64,000 bases of DNA from Cercis canadensis (lineage: Eukaryota > Streptophyta > Magnoliopsida > Fabales > Fabaceae). The notes below the pieces were generated by a model. It saw nothing but the letters and a program-made list of their open reading frames with translations. It had not been told where the DNA came from and did not search any database. This document shows, in pieces, positions 1-11,600 of this stretch; the first letter of the stretch is position 1, and each line of letters starts with the position of its first letter. A program made the translations under genes and the position numbers. The DNA lies in contig QAOA01006013.1 in NCBI GenBank assembly GCA_003255065.1, positions 1,108,885 to 1,172,884 of the forward strand. Reading direction: 5' to 3'.

Positions 1-2910
1 CCATACTCTATCCTGGTTCCCTCTCATGGTAATCCTCTCTAATCGAGAGGAATACGGTTCAGGGGCAATGGGTATGCCCTGACAACCTCCGAACTGCCGT
101 AACACTCTATCCGGATAGTGCATCTCGACCACGCTAAAGCATACTAATGGGACCCGCGCCGCCCATATGTCACGTCCAGCTCGGCAGTAAGGTGGCAGCT
201 GCGCTCCGCAATAAGGTTGCCACATAATCTATGATTTACAAAAAAAAACACAAAGAAAAAAAATTTAAATTAAAACTTCATTTAAAACATATAAAAGTGG
301 ATTACATCAATTGTAAGAAGTAGTAATAATGACTTATCTTACATCATTAACATTCAGACGATCAAAATATTGTCGATACCCTGCTAAATCATTGTCCACA
401 TCCATGTCTCTATAACTGAGGGGGTGTTTCCACCTAATATATTAATTTAAATTAACAAAATATCGACATCAATTACGTGACAACTTAATTAAGATATACA
501 CATTGTAATTTATTTTGCACATATACAAATAACAATATAGTTAAACCACAAACCTGCATGCAAGTGGTCCGCGAGGTCTTCTACCTTGCCGCGGAAGAAG
601 AGGAGAAATTTTAGGAAATCTCTCATAAGCCCACACCTCTAGCAAGAACGCACAGCCTGCAAACTCCACTGTGCGGCCAAGAGACAACCTGCATAGGGAC
701 CTATAAAGGTTCACCAACACTGCAGATCCCCAACTAATACGACCTGCAGCATCTTAATCCTCCAACAACTTTAAGTACATAAGGTGCACATAGTTACCAG
801 TGGCGTCAGGGAGCAACCATCCCCCAAGCATCCGCAATATATGTGCTCTCGCGTGATACTGTATCTCCAACTCGGTAGCATTGTCTGGTAGTACAGCAAA
901 TGTGTCTTGCAACCAAGTCATCCTTACTCTACCACCATACAAAGCATCCTCATCTGGCACAGCACCAAACAACTCCTGTGTTAGCTCCTGCCAGTCATGC
1001 TCACTACAACCACTGACAATGTTACCATCAACAGGAAGTCCCAATAAAATCTCAACATCCTGTAAAGTAACAGTGAACTCCCCTTTTGTCATGTGGAATG
1101 TGCGTGTTTCTGGTCGTCATCGTTCAATCAAGGCAGACAGCAACTCCCTATTAACTTTTAGAGGGGTCACTAATGCAGCCCCTCCTAAACCTGCTCTGCG
1201 AATATAGGGCATCAATCTATCATCATCCGGTGGCTCAACTATACGGTTACGCGATTTTATAAGTCTCTCCACCTGCAATAATTTTGTTAACAGATTAACC
1301 ATAATTCTAAAAAATTGCTCAAATATCCAAACAAAGCAGAAATTAAACAAATATATAAATCAAGCATAAAAAATTTACAACTATAAACACTAAACCTTAT
1401 ACCTTATACCCTATACCTCTAAGCTAAACCTTAAACCCAAACCATATCTATAATCCGCATAACCTAAAACATGAAATCTTATATCCAAACTCGATACCTC
1501 AAATTCGAAACCACATTTCCATTCACAAAACTACAAAACATCAAACCTAACTCTATATCCCATTGTCATATCCTAAACCTTAAACATGAAACCCTTGATT
1601 ATTTTTTATAACCCTAAACTCTGATCCCCAAAATTAAAACTCAAAACCCTAACTGAAAACCCAATAACATTTCTCTTTCTAAAATCCCAAACCCTAACTA
1701 AACCCCTTAAATCAAATACCCCATGCGAAAATTCCCAACCTTAATTAAAAACCCTAAATTGCTCAAATCTAAAGTCTTAACCTAAGAGACAAATTCCTTT
1801 TACCCATAGGTGCTTCAATAAAAAAGTTCTTGAAATCTAACACTCTAACTGGTATGTGAACATACAAAAATGGTGAGAAAGCTATTGGTGTGGAAATTGA
1901 TTTCAAGGATGTTTTACTAACAGTTGACTAATGTTAGTTATCCTGAAACCGACCTTGGGCGTTGCACCTAATTACTTACATTCAAAATGTTTGTAATTTA
2001 TAAGATGACATACGTCTAGGCCCAACATCCTTGGAATCAATCTTCACACCAATAACTTTTAACTTATTTTTTTATGTACATATATTAAAATATAACTAAA
2101 ACATCAAGGGTGAAATATCTGTTAAAAATATATTCTCATCAATGAACCTAAAATTTGCCAAAGAGGGCATTACAGTTCAAAACCTTTTTACTCGAATTGA
2201 AACACCTATTAGTTCAAGTATTTATTGTTATTATTGTTACTCTTGCCAGTGCTCGACATCGTTCGGTCCCGTAATATTTTCGAAAATAATACAGCTTGCA
2301 AAATGCGGCTTCCCAATCACTCCCCCATACAAGATCAACAGAGAATATAAAATAAAAATTGGGGTTTGGCCACTCCACACATTTTTCTTTAAAAATTCGA
2401 CACTGTGATTACAATAATTGGACAGTCATTCTTTAAAAAAGAAAATAAACATTTGACACTCAAGTGGTTTTTCAGGTAAAATTCGGTATCCTCCTTGCAA
2501 ATTCGACATTCAATATAAAAATTTGTAAACTATCACATTTATGAAAAACGTTTCCAAAACAACAATATTCAAGGAGTTGTCTTAGCAAAATCAACTAACT
2601 AACCATAATTCAAATAAATCAATATATTAAGGATAATCCAAATAAATAAACTAACAGATATTCTACAGATTAATCATAATTACAAAAAATAAGCTAATTA
2701 AGCAAAAAAAAAAATTCATATATGAGACATAATTCACAAAATTAACTAACTAATTGAGCAATTAACATAAACTTTCTTATAATTAGCATAATTTTAAGTA
2801 AATAATATGCTTACTCCATTGTTCCACGTCCCGATTGAAATGTGCTGTCCTTGCTCAGTCAACACACTACCATCTACAGGACCTAGCAATATATCATGGT
2901 TTTCTGTCAT
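1..2910 (-). pseudogene. Plant mobile domain (PMD) protein gene, decayed, 3' end outside window
   Basis: Three exons can be joined: 2815-2910 (start MTENHDILLGPVDGSVLTEQ), 554-1272 (core with LQDVEILLGLPVDG and RAHILRMLGGWLLPD), and 228 down to 1 (WAARVPLVCFSVVEMHYPDR, open at the edge). The motifs GPxDxSVL, LGLPVDG and the late VVExHxPDRVxRQFG are typical of the PMD family (MAIN/MAIL proteins and the 'serine/threonine phosphatase 7 long form' homologues), which is spread by MULEs and Ty3 elements. The family acts in gene and transposon silencing in Arabidopsis, but this copy cannot make a full protein. Two in-frame stops interrupt exon 2: a TGA in place of Trp near 1104 and a TAA where an aromatic residue is expected near 752. 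Intron 1 is 1.5 kb long and holds a telomere-like tract. Confidence 0.8.
1383..1770. repeat. Degenerate CCCTAAA (telomere-like) tract inside PMD intron
   Basis: About 390 bases are built from variants of CCCTAAAC, CCTTAAAC and CCTATACC with no constant period. The orientation is the reverse of the similar tract at 30098-31210. It lies within intron 1 of the PMD pseudogene. It resembles interstitial telomere-like sequence but is too degenerate to be a recent telomere insertion. Confidence 0.7.
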
Positions 2911-3017
2911 TTTAAACTCAGAATACTTAGTTAAAGATCACCAGGATTAAGAAAATGGGACCACAAAATCACAAATACTCTTGGAAGATATACAAAAAAG
3001 GGACCACAAACCAAAAC

Positions 3018-3530
3018 CGTGAAGGAGAAAGAATGGAGGAATGAGCCGGCGGTGGGGGAGGAGTGAAAGTGAGGGGAAGAAAGGGAAATGGGGAAGAAGA
3101 AATGTCATTTTCAAAGGAAGGAGAGAGTCACGCTTTAGGGAAAAAATGACTAAAATCGTGACAAGAAAGAGAGCAAAAACATGACCAAAACCACTTCCCA
3201 AACCATGACATTCAAGAGATACAAACCGTTGGTCAATTGCCCAAAAACCGTGAGTCAAAGACTTCCCAAACCGTGACCAACCAAGCACCAAAACCGTGAC
3301 CTTTGCACTTCCCAAACCGTGACCTTAGCAGCAAAAAACCATTCCAAACCGTGACCCAAAAATAGAAAAATTATGCCTCCAACTGCATGCCAAACCGTGA
3401 CTAAGAGAGGAATGAAAACCGTGACCTTAAGGAGGAACACCGTGACCACAAAGCTACAAAACCGTGACTTGAATAGTCGAGAATATGGATGAACAGTGAT
3501 CACGCTTTGGTGAAAAATTCCTGAACCGTG
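3018..3530. repeat. Irregular array of ACCGTGA(CC) motifs, MULE subterminal region
   Basis: The core AAACCGTGACC or a close variant occurs at about nine or ten places, close to 3018, 3247, 3270, 3292, 3316, 3347, 3394, 3417, 3439, 3462 and 3525, spaced roughly 22-47 bases apart. The intervening sequence is A-rich and unrelated between units. It lies 60-570 bases inside the right terminus of the element. Open frames on the minus strand across it are repetitive and match no protein I know. Confidence 0.75.
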
Positions 3531-3589
3531 TTCAGTTGATTCACGGTTTTAGACATGATAAACTGTGATTAACTTAAATTCGAAAATTA

Positions 3590-3687
3590 TTAAAAAAATC
3601 AAAACTGCCCCTTTGAGGTAAACACTTTCAAATGTGTACTATATAGGTAAATACTTTGTCCACTTGTATTATTTTGGTCAAATTGCC
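3590..3687. repeat. Right terminal inverted repeat of the partial MULE
   Basis: Minus-strand reading starts GGCAATTTGACC and is followed by AGTATTTACC and TAGTACAC, matching the ordered blocks of the 31221 terminus but clearly diverged, so this is a related family and not a copy of it. The bases just outside (CTCTAATAG) would be the 9-bp target duplication if the left end were visible. Confidence 0.6.
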
Positions 3688-4102
3688 CTCTAATAGCCAA
3701 TAGGGACACAAATTTTGCTTATTGATGAGAAAAATGAAACATGAAATTCAAGATTACTAATCATATCATAGATTGAAAAAAATAAATTAAAACGACATGA
3801 TAATCTTTTTACTCATTTTTTCTATTCGAATCCTCTTGTTAAATAGTCACTATTTAGATAAAAAATACCTTTTACCCAAAAAAAAAGATAACAGCAAAAC
3901 GATGTAATCCTTACATTGTCAAAATTCCAACAGAACTAATATTTGTTTGCAGATGAAATATATATCCTTTAAGATTTTATCATTTTTTAACTAAATGTTA
4001 TTAGTATCCATAAACACATATGGGGCCACCGCGCGACATGCAAATATATTCTAAAACAATTGGTGCACAATTGTTATTAAAATTATAATTCCATAAAATT
4101 TG

Positions 4103-4244
4103 CTTAAACAGGTATTTGATTGACAACTTATGTTAATTTTATTGGTCAAATACTGTGTGTCAATTGTTGTTCTCTTAAACAGGTATTTGATTGACAACTT
4201 ATGTTAATTTTATTGGTCAAACACTGTGTGTCAATTGTTGTATT
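4103..4244. repeat. Two tandem 71-bp units
   Basis: A 71-base unit beginning CTTAAACAGGTATTTGATTG is repeated once, with one or two substitutions. No coding content. It abuts the 177-bp duplication around the N at 4422. Confidence 0.8.
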
Positions 4245-4599
4245 TGAACAACTTGTGGCACCGAAGTCTCATCCAAAATATTATTGTAAAGTATAGAAAC
4301 GAACAAAATATCTAGTTGTTCCAATCAAATAAAAAGAGGGACCTAGATAATTTGTTATATGGCAGAGAGCTAAAATGGACAGTTCGGAGACACAGATTTG
4401 AAATTCTGAAGATAGAGAAAANTGAACAACTTGTGACACCGAAGTCTCATCCAAAATATTATTGTAAAGTATAGAAACGAACAAAATATCTAGTTGTTCC
4501 AATCAAATAAAAAGAGGGACCTAGATAATTTGTTATATGGCAGAGAGCTAAAATGGACAGTTCGGAGACACAGATTTGAAATTCTGAAGATAGAGAAAA
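4245..4599. repeat. 177-bp direct duplication either side of an N (likely assembly join)
   Basis: 4245-4421 and 4423-4599 are nearly identical (one difference seen, GTGGCACC against GTGACACC) and are separated only by the N at 4422. Two contig ends that overlap but were not merged would give exactly this picture. A real tandem duplication is possible but less likely. Confidence 0.75.
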
Positions 4600-7504
4600 A
4601 CACAGCAAATGGGTTTCAATTGCAACAAATAAAAAATTGAGGAAAAAAAAACAATTTATGTTCCTTTTGATATGAATGAAACCTTTAATCAATTATAGGC
4701 CCAAATCAAATAGAAAGAGAAAACAAAATTATTATTTTGATATTTTCGGACGTGGTGCCTACTTTCTCTTCAGCTTACCCATGATAATATTCCAAAACAA
4801 TGAGATAATGTGGCACGTTTATGAGTGCTGCAGCCCACAAACCACTCGATTTCAAATTTTCAATTATATATACATATGACTTGGGTTTGATTTATAATAT
4901 TTTCAGGAAAACAATAAAAATCCTTTGGCGTTAGCTTTTTTTCTTAATTTTTCATATATAAAGAAGTGTTATGATTTTTCATATTATACTTTAAACTATT
5001 ATGATAAATATTTTGTTGGTTGTATTATTATGAAAAATATGAAGAAAATATTTAAATATAGTAATAAGAGATCAAGCGCACAACCAAGACACTAAATTTC
5101 AAATCAACTTTATAAACAATCTTAAAAGTCATCACATGACTAATTAAAAAATCATTCACAATTAACATCAAAGTTAATATCAACATATTTAAGATTATAA
5201 AAAATAAAAAATTTATTTTTAATTATGATTTTAGAAAATACTCACAAAAAGTTCAAAAGAAATATTTAATTTTGAAAAAATTGTAGTTACTTATCGCATG
5301 AAGGAAAAAAAAAAAAAGGCAGCTAGAGTTTGAGAGAAAAGCTCTCCCTTATCTCTAAAAACTCACTCATCTCTATAACTTTTATTCGGCAAGGTTCGGC
5401 TTCTCTACTATCCTCAGGTGTAGTTTTTTTTTTTTGTTTTCAGTAAGTCCGCCATTTTCTTGTTTCTCCTATTCTCTTTATTGTAAGGTTTTCGTCTCAT
5501 TATCTTGTTCCTTTTCTTGTGCTTCGTTTTGGGGCTGTCGCCCTCACTTTTTGCGACGGTAGCTTTATTTATTTATTTTATTCAATTGTTTGTGTTTTTT
5601 TAGGTGTTTTCGTTTGTTCTTTCAATAAATTGTTCTAATCTATTAGTTGTGTTTTACATGCTCTCATTGTTTAAAGGTAAATATGGTGTTCTAGGGGTTG
5701 ATCTGTCATATTAAATTTCTTATTTGAGTAGATCTCAAAATTTTTATATCATATTTTATGTGTTTTGTAAAAATAATACTTCAAGTAAACTGAGTGTTTA
5801 ACTTTGTTACTTGTTTTTCTCCACCGTGAAAGATATTTTGTCGTTGATTATCATTGGACTTTGTTTTACCAAAACCTAGAGTCATGCATTTATTTATCTT
5901 TTAGTACAAGTAGAAAAAATGTATAAGTTTATTTTAAAATATTAACTTTTTGAATTTCATAAAATATTGTACTAAGAATTTTATATAGTGTTATTTATTA
6001 TTGTGTAAATGTTAGTTAACTTAATGCAATGAAGTTATATTTTTAATAAAAAAAAGACAAAAAAACCTCTTAAGGAATTATTTATACTATAAAAAAGAAG
6101 TAGGACTGTAGATTAATAAAATTGGAAAACATAATATAAATAGATGAAAACAAATTAGAAAAAAAGGTAGCGCACTCTGAGATAGATTCCCGTGACTTGC
6201 AGTCGGAATCCGAGTTGGGTGTGGACAGTTAGTTTATTCATGAGATTTCCGTTGCTTAACACTAACAGTCCATCTGCTTTTTGGCCCAAAAAGTAATAAT
6301 AATTAATAAGAATCATGTGCATTTTAGTATCCAAAGAGCAGAGAGAGATCGAATCTGGTACCTGGACAGCTCCTTTACGTAACAATCTTCTCTGTGCAAA
6401 TCATTATTTGTTCCCTTCGTAAAGTTGTTGCACTTTTTTTTAGCAAACCTTTATGAAATTATGTTTAACAAAAAAACAATGAATTGTAATTTAACAATAA
6501 AAAAATTTAGATAATTTTCAAAACATTAAAATTTTAAGTCCCGTGTCTCATTACATAACCAAAAAAATAATAATATTAAAAGTGATTTATTTATTGCGTT
6601 ACAAATGTACTAAATGATTCTATTTTTCTTGGAGATTAATTTATTGGAAGGCTTTAAAAAATGACTATAATTCAATAGAAGTAAGAGATTGCACTTGTCC
6701 TATTTCTATCAATTGACAACTGTATTAGGCAGATGCAAGACACATAACTCCACTTATAGGCTGATGTGAGTTTCCGTACAAAAAATGGAAACAAATACTA
6801 GTAGCAAAGGAAATGATGGAAACGTAAAACAACAAACGAGTACCACCAAAGTTTATGTGAAGGAAAATCAAGGATGTAGGATGTGACTTACTGCTTGAGG
6901 CAAGTCTTAAATGTTTATAGATTTATACATATCTTAGCCAAGAAAACAAGTCTTAAATATGCACGTGATAATGACTTTACTACACTGATAATTACCACAC
7001 AAAAAGNAAAAAAAAAAAAAAAAAAAAAAAACTAATCTAACCTGTTTTCCTCCCTCTTATTTTATTTTCTTGATTTGGAACAACTTGAGGCCTTGAACAC
7101 AATTTTTTATTTTTATATTTTTAATAAACCATTGTAATTATAGGTCCCACTATATAATTGAAGAAAGAAAGACCAAGACCAGGTCATTATTATTAGACTT
7201 TTTTTTTTTGGGGTAAACGAAGATAGATTCATGAATAAATCATTATTATTAGACTTAAGGGCAATAGATTAGGGACCAATCTCGTCGCATATTGCGGGTT
7301 AAGGAAAGGTTTTGAAACATCTCCGTAGAATGAATGACACCAGTGACATCACTGGCAACGCTGCTATATCTTCGTCTCGTCCCACCAAAATCTGCTGAGG
7401 GAGCTGATTAACCATCCGATTGGCATACCTAAATAGGATCAAATTCGGAATTCGGTTTAATCTGGATACGTTTGTAGAGAAGTGAGACTAATTTCTATTT
7501 TGAT
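4600..7504. other. Intergenic, AT-rich; no gene recognised
   Basis: Very AT-rich DNA with an N in a poly-A run at 7007. The section 5300-5560 (purine-rich GAGAGAAAAGCTCTC stretch followed by pyrimidine-rich sequence) looks like an old leader or transposon end but has no coding sequence attached. Short open frames here are stop-limited and match nothing known. The last few hundred bases before 7505 probably hold the NHX promoter. Confidence 0.6.
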
Positions 7505-8611
7505 TTGTTTTCTCTTCTCTTTTTGGCCTGTCTCCGTCTCTGTACACCCGCACCACACGGTTCTCACACTTTTCTCTCTCTCTCCCGCTTTCACCGATTT
7601 TCTTTAATCTTCTCTATATTTCCAGAGCTTTCCTCGCTTATTGTCTCTCACTTTGAATCAAAATATCTGCAAAATTTTCCTTCAGTTTCTCCGCGGTTCT
7701 TTCCATTTTCCACCATCTTCCCTGTGCTTCGCATTTAATTTTACACAGCAGCTGTTTCTCCATCTTTGCCTCTATACAAATTCCAGTTATTGGAGCTCAT
7801 TTATTTGCAGAGCAGAAAATTTTCCAATTTCTTTAGAATTCGAACCAGAGATTCATTCGTTAGCTTTCTCTGTTCGAATTCTGTCGACTTTGGATCCATT
7901 ATTCTTCCCATAGACACTTGCTTTAATGGTTTCTTTTGGCATGCTGCTACAGAACGTTTTGGTGAGCATTTTGCTATATTTTGTGCAGCTATGTGGTTGG
8001 GTTCAAATTTTTTCTCGAGGAATTCGATCCTCTATGTAGGGGCTTCTTACCAGTAGCGTAAAGGATGAGCCTTACTATGTAATTTCCTTGATTCACCCCC
8101 CGCCCCCAACCCCCCTCTTACTTACCGACTTTGCATTCTGTATTTTTTATAACTAATAACAGCCTCTCTTCCATGCTTCGGGTTTTACTTTCACATTTTC
8201 TGCGAATTTGTTTTCATTTGCTTTTTATCAAATGTTGTGCATGCCAACGTTTGTCCATTCTGTTTCAAAATGGTTTCTCGATTTTCCCATCTCAATTTTA
8301 GATCATATTCATTTTTCTACTGAAAGAGAAACATATTAGGGGGTGGAAAAAGGTCCTAGGTGGTCCCAGAAATTGCTCCTAAACATTTGGAAAGCTTTTC
8401 TTCGTTATCGAACATTTGACATGCAGGTTTTTGTTGTAATTGCAGAGATTCTCTTGTTGATTAGATCCGAAGGTTCTTAAGATGGACAGCTCGGAGACTT
8501 AGATTTGAAGATTCAGTGTGTTAAAGTGATTTCGAACTTGGAAACTAAACAATTATCTTAATTTCGGTGCAACCTGGTTCTGCAATTGTTTGTTATAGAG
8601 GTGGACAAAAA
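7505..8611 (+). other. NHX 5' leader with leader intron
   Basis: Pyrimidine-rich leader sequence (TTTCTCTCTCTCTCCC near 7571) precedes a canonical intron of about 484 bases, donor GTGAGC at 7962 and acceptor TTGCAG ending at 8445. The second leader exon runs from 8446 to the ATG at 8612. Leader introns are common in class I NHX genes. The transcription start is not determined; the upstream limit given here is where the pyrimidine-rich leader begins. Confidence 0.55.
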
Positions 8612-11600
8612 ATGGCTTTTGAATTAAGCGATGTAGTTGCAAAATTGCAAATGCTAGGCACCTCCGACCATGCCTCCGTGGTCTCTATAAATCTATTTGT
8701 GGCACTCCTTTGTGCTTGTATTGTGATTGGCCATCTTCTTGAGGAGAATCGGTGGATGAATGAATCTACCACTGCCCTTTTGATTGTAAGCGTTAACTTT
8801 CCAATAGCGCTTTTTTTTTTTCTTCTTGGACCATATTGCCAATAGCTTCGATGCCAATGAATTACGGCAAAAAAAAAAAACAAAGCAATAATAAGTACTG
8901 TGAGAGTTCCTGTTTCTACTGGATAATGATTGAATTTTATATGGACTTTTCTTAGGGTCTTTGCACTGGTGTAGTAATTTTGCTGATCAGTGGCGGTAAA
9001 AGCTCGCATCTTCTTGTCTTCAGTGAAGATATTTTCTTTATATACCTTCTGCCACCTATCATATTTAATGCCGGGTAAACCTTTTGCACCATCTTTTATC
9101 CGATTAAGAATTTTATTTGACTGTGCAATTGTCATTGTTTAATTAAAACTTAAAACTTGATGGCCGTTCCACTTGCTCTATATCTCATATATGATACTCA
9201 GAAAGTGGTCTAAAGGCCCATACATGCCCTGATCTGATTATGGTTCCAACCTTCCATGTGCCAGTGAAGAATTCCATGCATTTGTTGATACCAAATTGGT
9301 GTGTTGGTCTTTTTAGACTGTATGGAAGGTTAGGAATCGTCAGGATTAGTCAACTTCAGCATATTAGGCTTTCAGAATACTTTAGAATGTTTAATGAATA
9401 ATGCACATAATGTCAATGGTTTTTCCCCCTCAAATCAGTATCTTTCAGCAGAACCTTGACGAGATTTGTAGTGAGATCTAATATTGTTTTGGTTTCTTTT
9501 TTCCCCGATTAACAGTTGTGCCCATAATTAGAACAAGACATAATTAATGTTACATAACTAATTGCAGAGAAATTTTAGGAGCATATGGCATCCGTGGAGT
9601 CTGGGTATTTTAAATGTGGCTGGTACTCTGTTCATTTGCTTTTAAGTATTGGCTTTTATAAAATTGATTTAGGATTTTTTAGTCTTATGTTTGTGGACTT
9701 AATGTTAAAAAATTTACAGTTTAAATAATGTCCCTATTATTTAACTTACGTGATTAAATTGTCATAAAGCAGCTATGTGTTAAAAAAGACTTGAGAGTCA
9801 TTGTTTACCTCCATCATTTAAATCCTGTCTGTCTGGACGATTCAGAAAAAGATTTTATTTTTAAATTTAATATCATTGTGTGTATGGTGGATTGCACATA
9901 TTGTTTTGTTATGAATTTTTCCTGGAGAATTCTAAAAAAAGTTATTTTAAACGTTATCATCGTCAGTATGGTGGATTGCAATCATTGTTTGTTATGAATT
10001 TGTTCTATGTATCTATTCCAGGTTTCAGGTGAAAAAGAAGCAGTTTTTTGTTAACTTCATGACTATCATGCTGTTTGGTGCTGTTGGTACATTAATATCT
10101 TGTGCCATCATAACTTTGGGTATGTGTTACGTTTATATGAATTAATTTTATGCTGGGTTTTAGCTTCTGATCTAGGACATGACAAAATAAATAAATAATT
10201 TGATAACACAGACCATTCTTAGTTTGTTAGTAAACTAGCTTTGTTAAACTGAAGCTTTATAGTTAAAAAGCATGTATGAAGTGAAAATTAGATAAAAATT
10301 GCAAGTAAATTGGCCATACAAGAAATTTTTTGGTACTGAACTAAATTTGATTCATTGTTTCAGGTGCTACCCAAGTTTTTAAAAGGATGGATATTGGTCC
10401 ACTGGATATTGGAGATTTTCTAGGTACCATATTTGTCATTCTTGTCCATTTGTCAACTTGTCATTCGGTTTGTCACTCACCATTTTTCAAAAAATTTCAG
10501 CGATTGGTGCTATATTTGCTGCAACAGATTCTGTGTGCACATTGCAGGTTTGGAACTATATATAACTTTTTGCAATCTTCCCAGCAGCATCTAAGTAATG
10601 AACTTATAAATGATGATGCAGGTGCTAAATCAAGATGAGACACCTTTACTCTACAGTCTTGTATTCGGGGAAGGTGTTGTGAATGATGCTACATCAGTAG
10701 TGCTTTTCAATGCAATCAAAAGCTTTGACCTCAACCAAGTTGATCTAAGAATTGCTTTGCATTTTCTTGGAAACTTCTTATATTTGTTCATCTCAAGCAC
10801 ACTGCTCGGAGTTTTGGCAAGTTTCTTGCTCACTCTGACTCTCTCATGTATACATCGCAAACATGCTCACAAACACTATCTGTATCAACACTGAGTATGC
10901 ACATGCATGTTAATATTGTGCCTGGTTTTCTGCTCTGGTATAACATATCTCTATTACCTTGCAGACGGGTCTGCTTAGTGCTTACATAATCAAGAAGCTG
11001 TATATTGGCAGGTATTTTTTGAACAGAATTTTCGTTTCCTCATCATGTCCTGTTCAGCAATTTTTTTGATGGTATTCTATTGTCTTATATTGTATGTTTG
11101 CTTTGTTTATGATGAAACCTGAGTAGTGGACAATTGGATAATACTAGAAATGGTTAGACAAACTCAATTGGATATATGGTTTATGAACCAGACAGCAAGT
11201 CTACAGTTGATGAGATTATTATACACCTGCTTTGATTGTTTGAAGTAACCATCCATCTTAGTTGGTTTGTTCCCTGTCGAAGCCAGTGAAATGGGGTTCT
11301 TTAATTGTTGGTTCTAGATATAATTCTGTCCACTCCCAGTTGAAGCGTAAATTATTTCATGTCACATAAATTAAATAGCCGCATGATGAAAATGTGATAT
11401 CAAATGGTTGTTAGTAGTATGAAATTTGAGAGATACCGGGGAAGTGGGAAGCTGATATAACTAATAAAATGCCTACTTCATTCCTGAATAAATAATGAAA
11501 TCTCGTAATTCTTTGGGTTCTGTGAACATGCATATATATTGAGTATGAAAAATTTCAGATCTGGTTTAACAAATTTCTCAAATCCAGGCATTCAACAGAT

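Larger units (their letters stand above)
1..3687. mobile_element. Right-hand part of a PMD-carrying Mutator-like element (MULE), left end outside window
   Basis: The right terminus is recognised at 3590-3687. Read on the minus strand it begins GGCAATTTGACCAAA and continues with AGTATTTAC and TAGTACA blocks, in the same order as the terminal repeat of the complete MULE at 31221-37648 (GGCACTTTGACCAAA, AGTTATTTAC, GGTACTTTT). Inside lies a PMD gene on the minus strand, pointing away from this terminus, as in the complete element. The other terminus and any transposase lie left of position 1, so the target-site duplication cannot be checked. The inference of a single element rests on this shared layout. 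Confidence 0.65.

Noticed and set aside
2947..3503. Minus-strand frames with repeated VTV and HG motifs
   Set aside because: They are translations of the ACCGTGA array, with no family similarity and no start context.
4103..4599. CRISPR-like or satellite array
   Set aside because: Only two copies of each unit exist, no spacers are present, and an N marks an assembly join; plant DNA carries no CRISPR arrays.
5300..5560. Possible 5' end of a LINE or other retrotransposon
   Set aside because: Only the base composition suggests it; no reverse transcriptase or other coding relic follows within the intergenic region.
8593..9135. 180-codon minus-strand frame over the first NHX exons
   Set aside because: It lies opposite two conserved NHX exons and the intron between them and has no recognisable domain.
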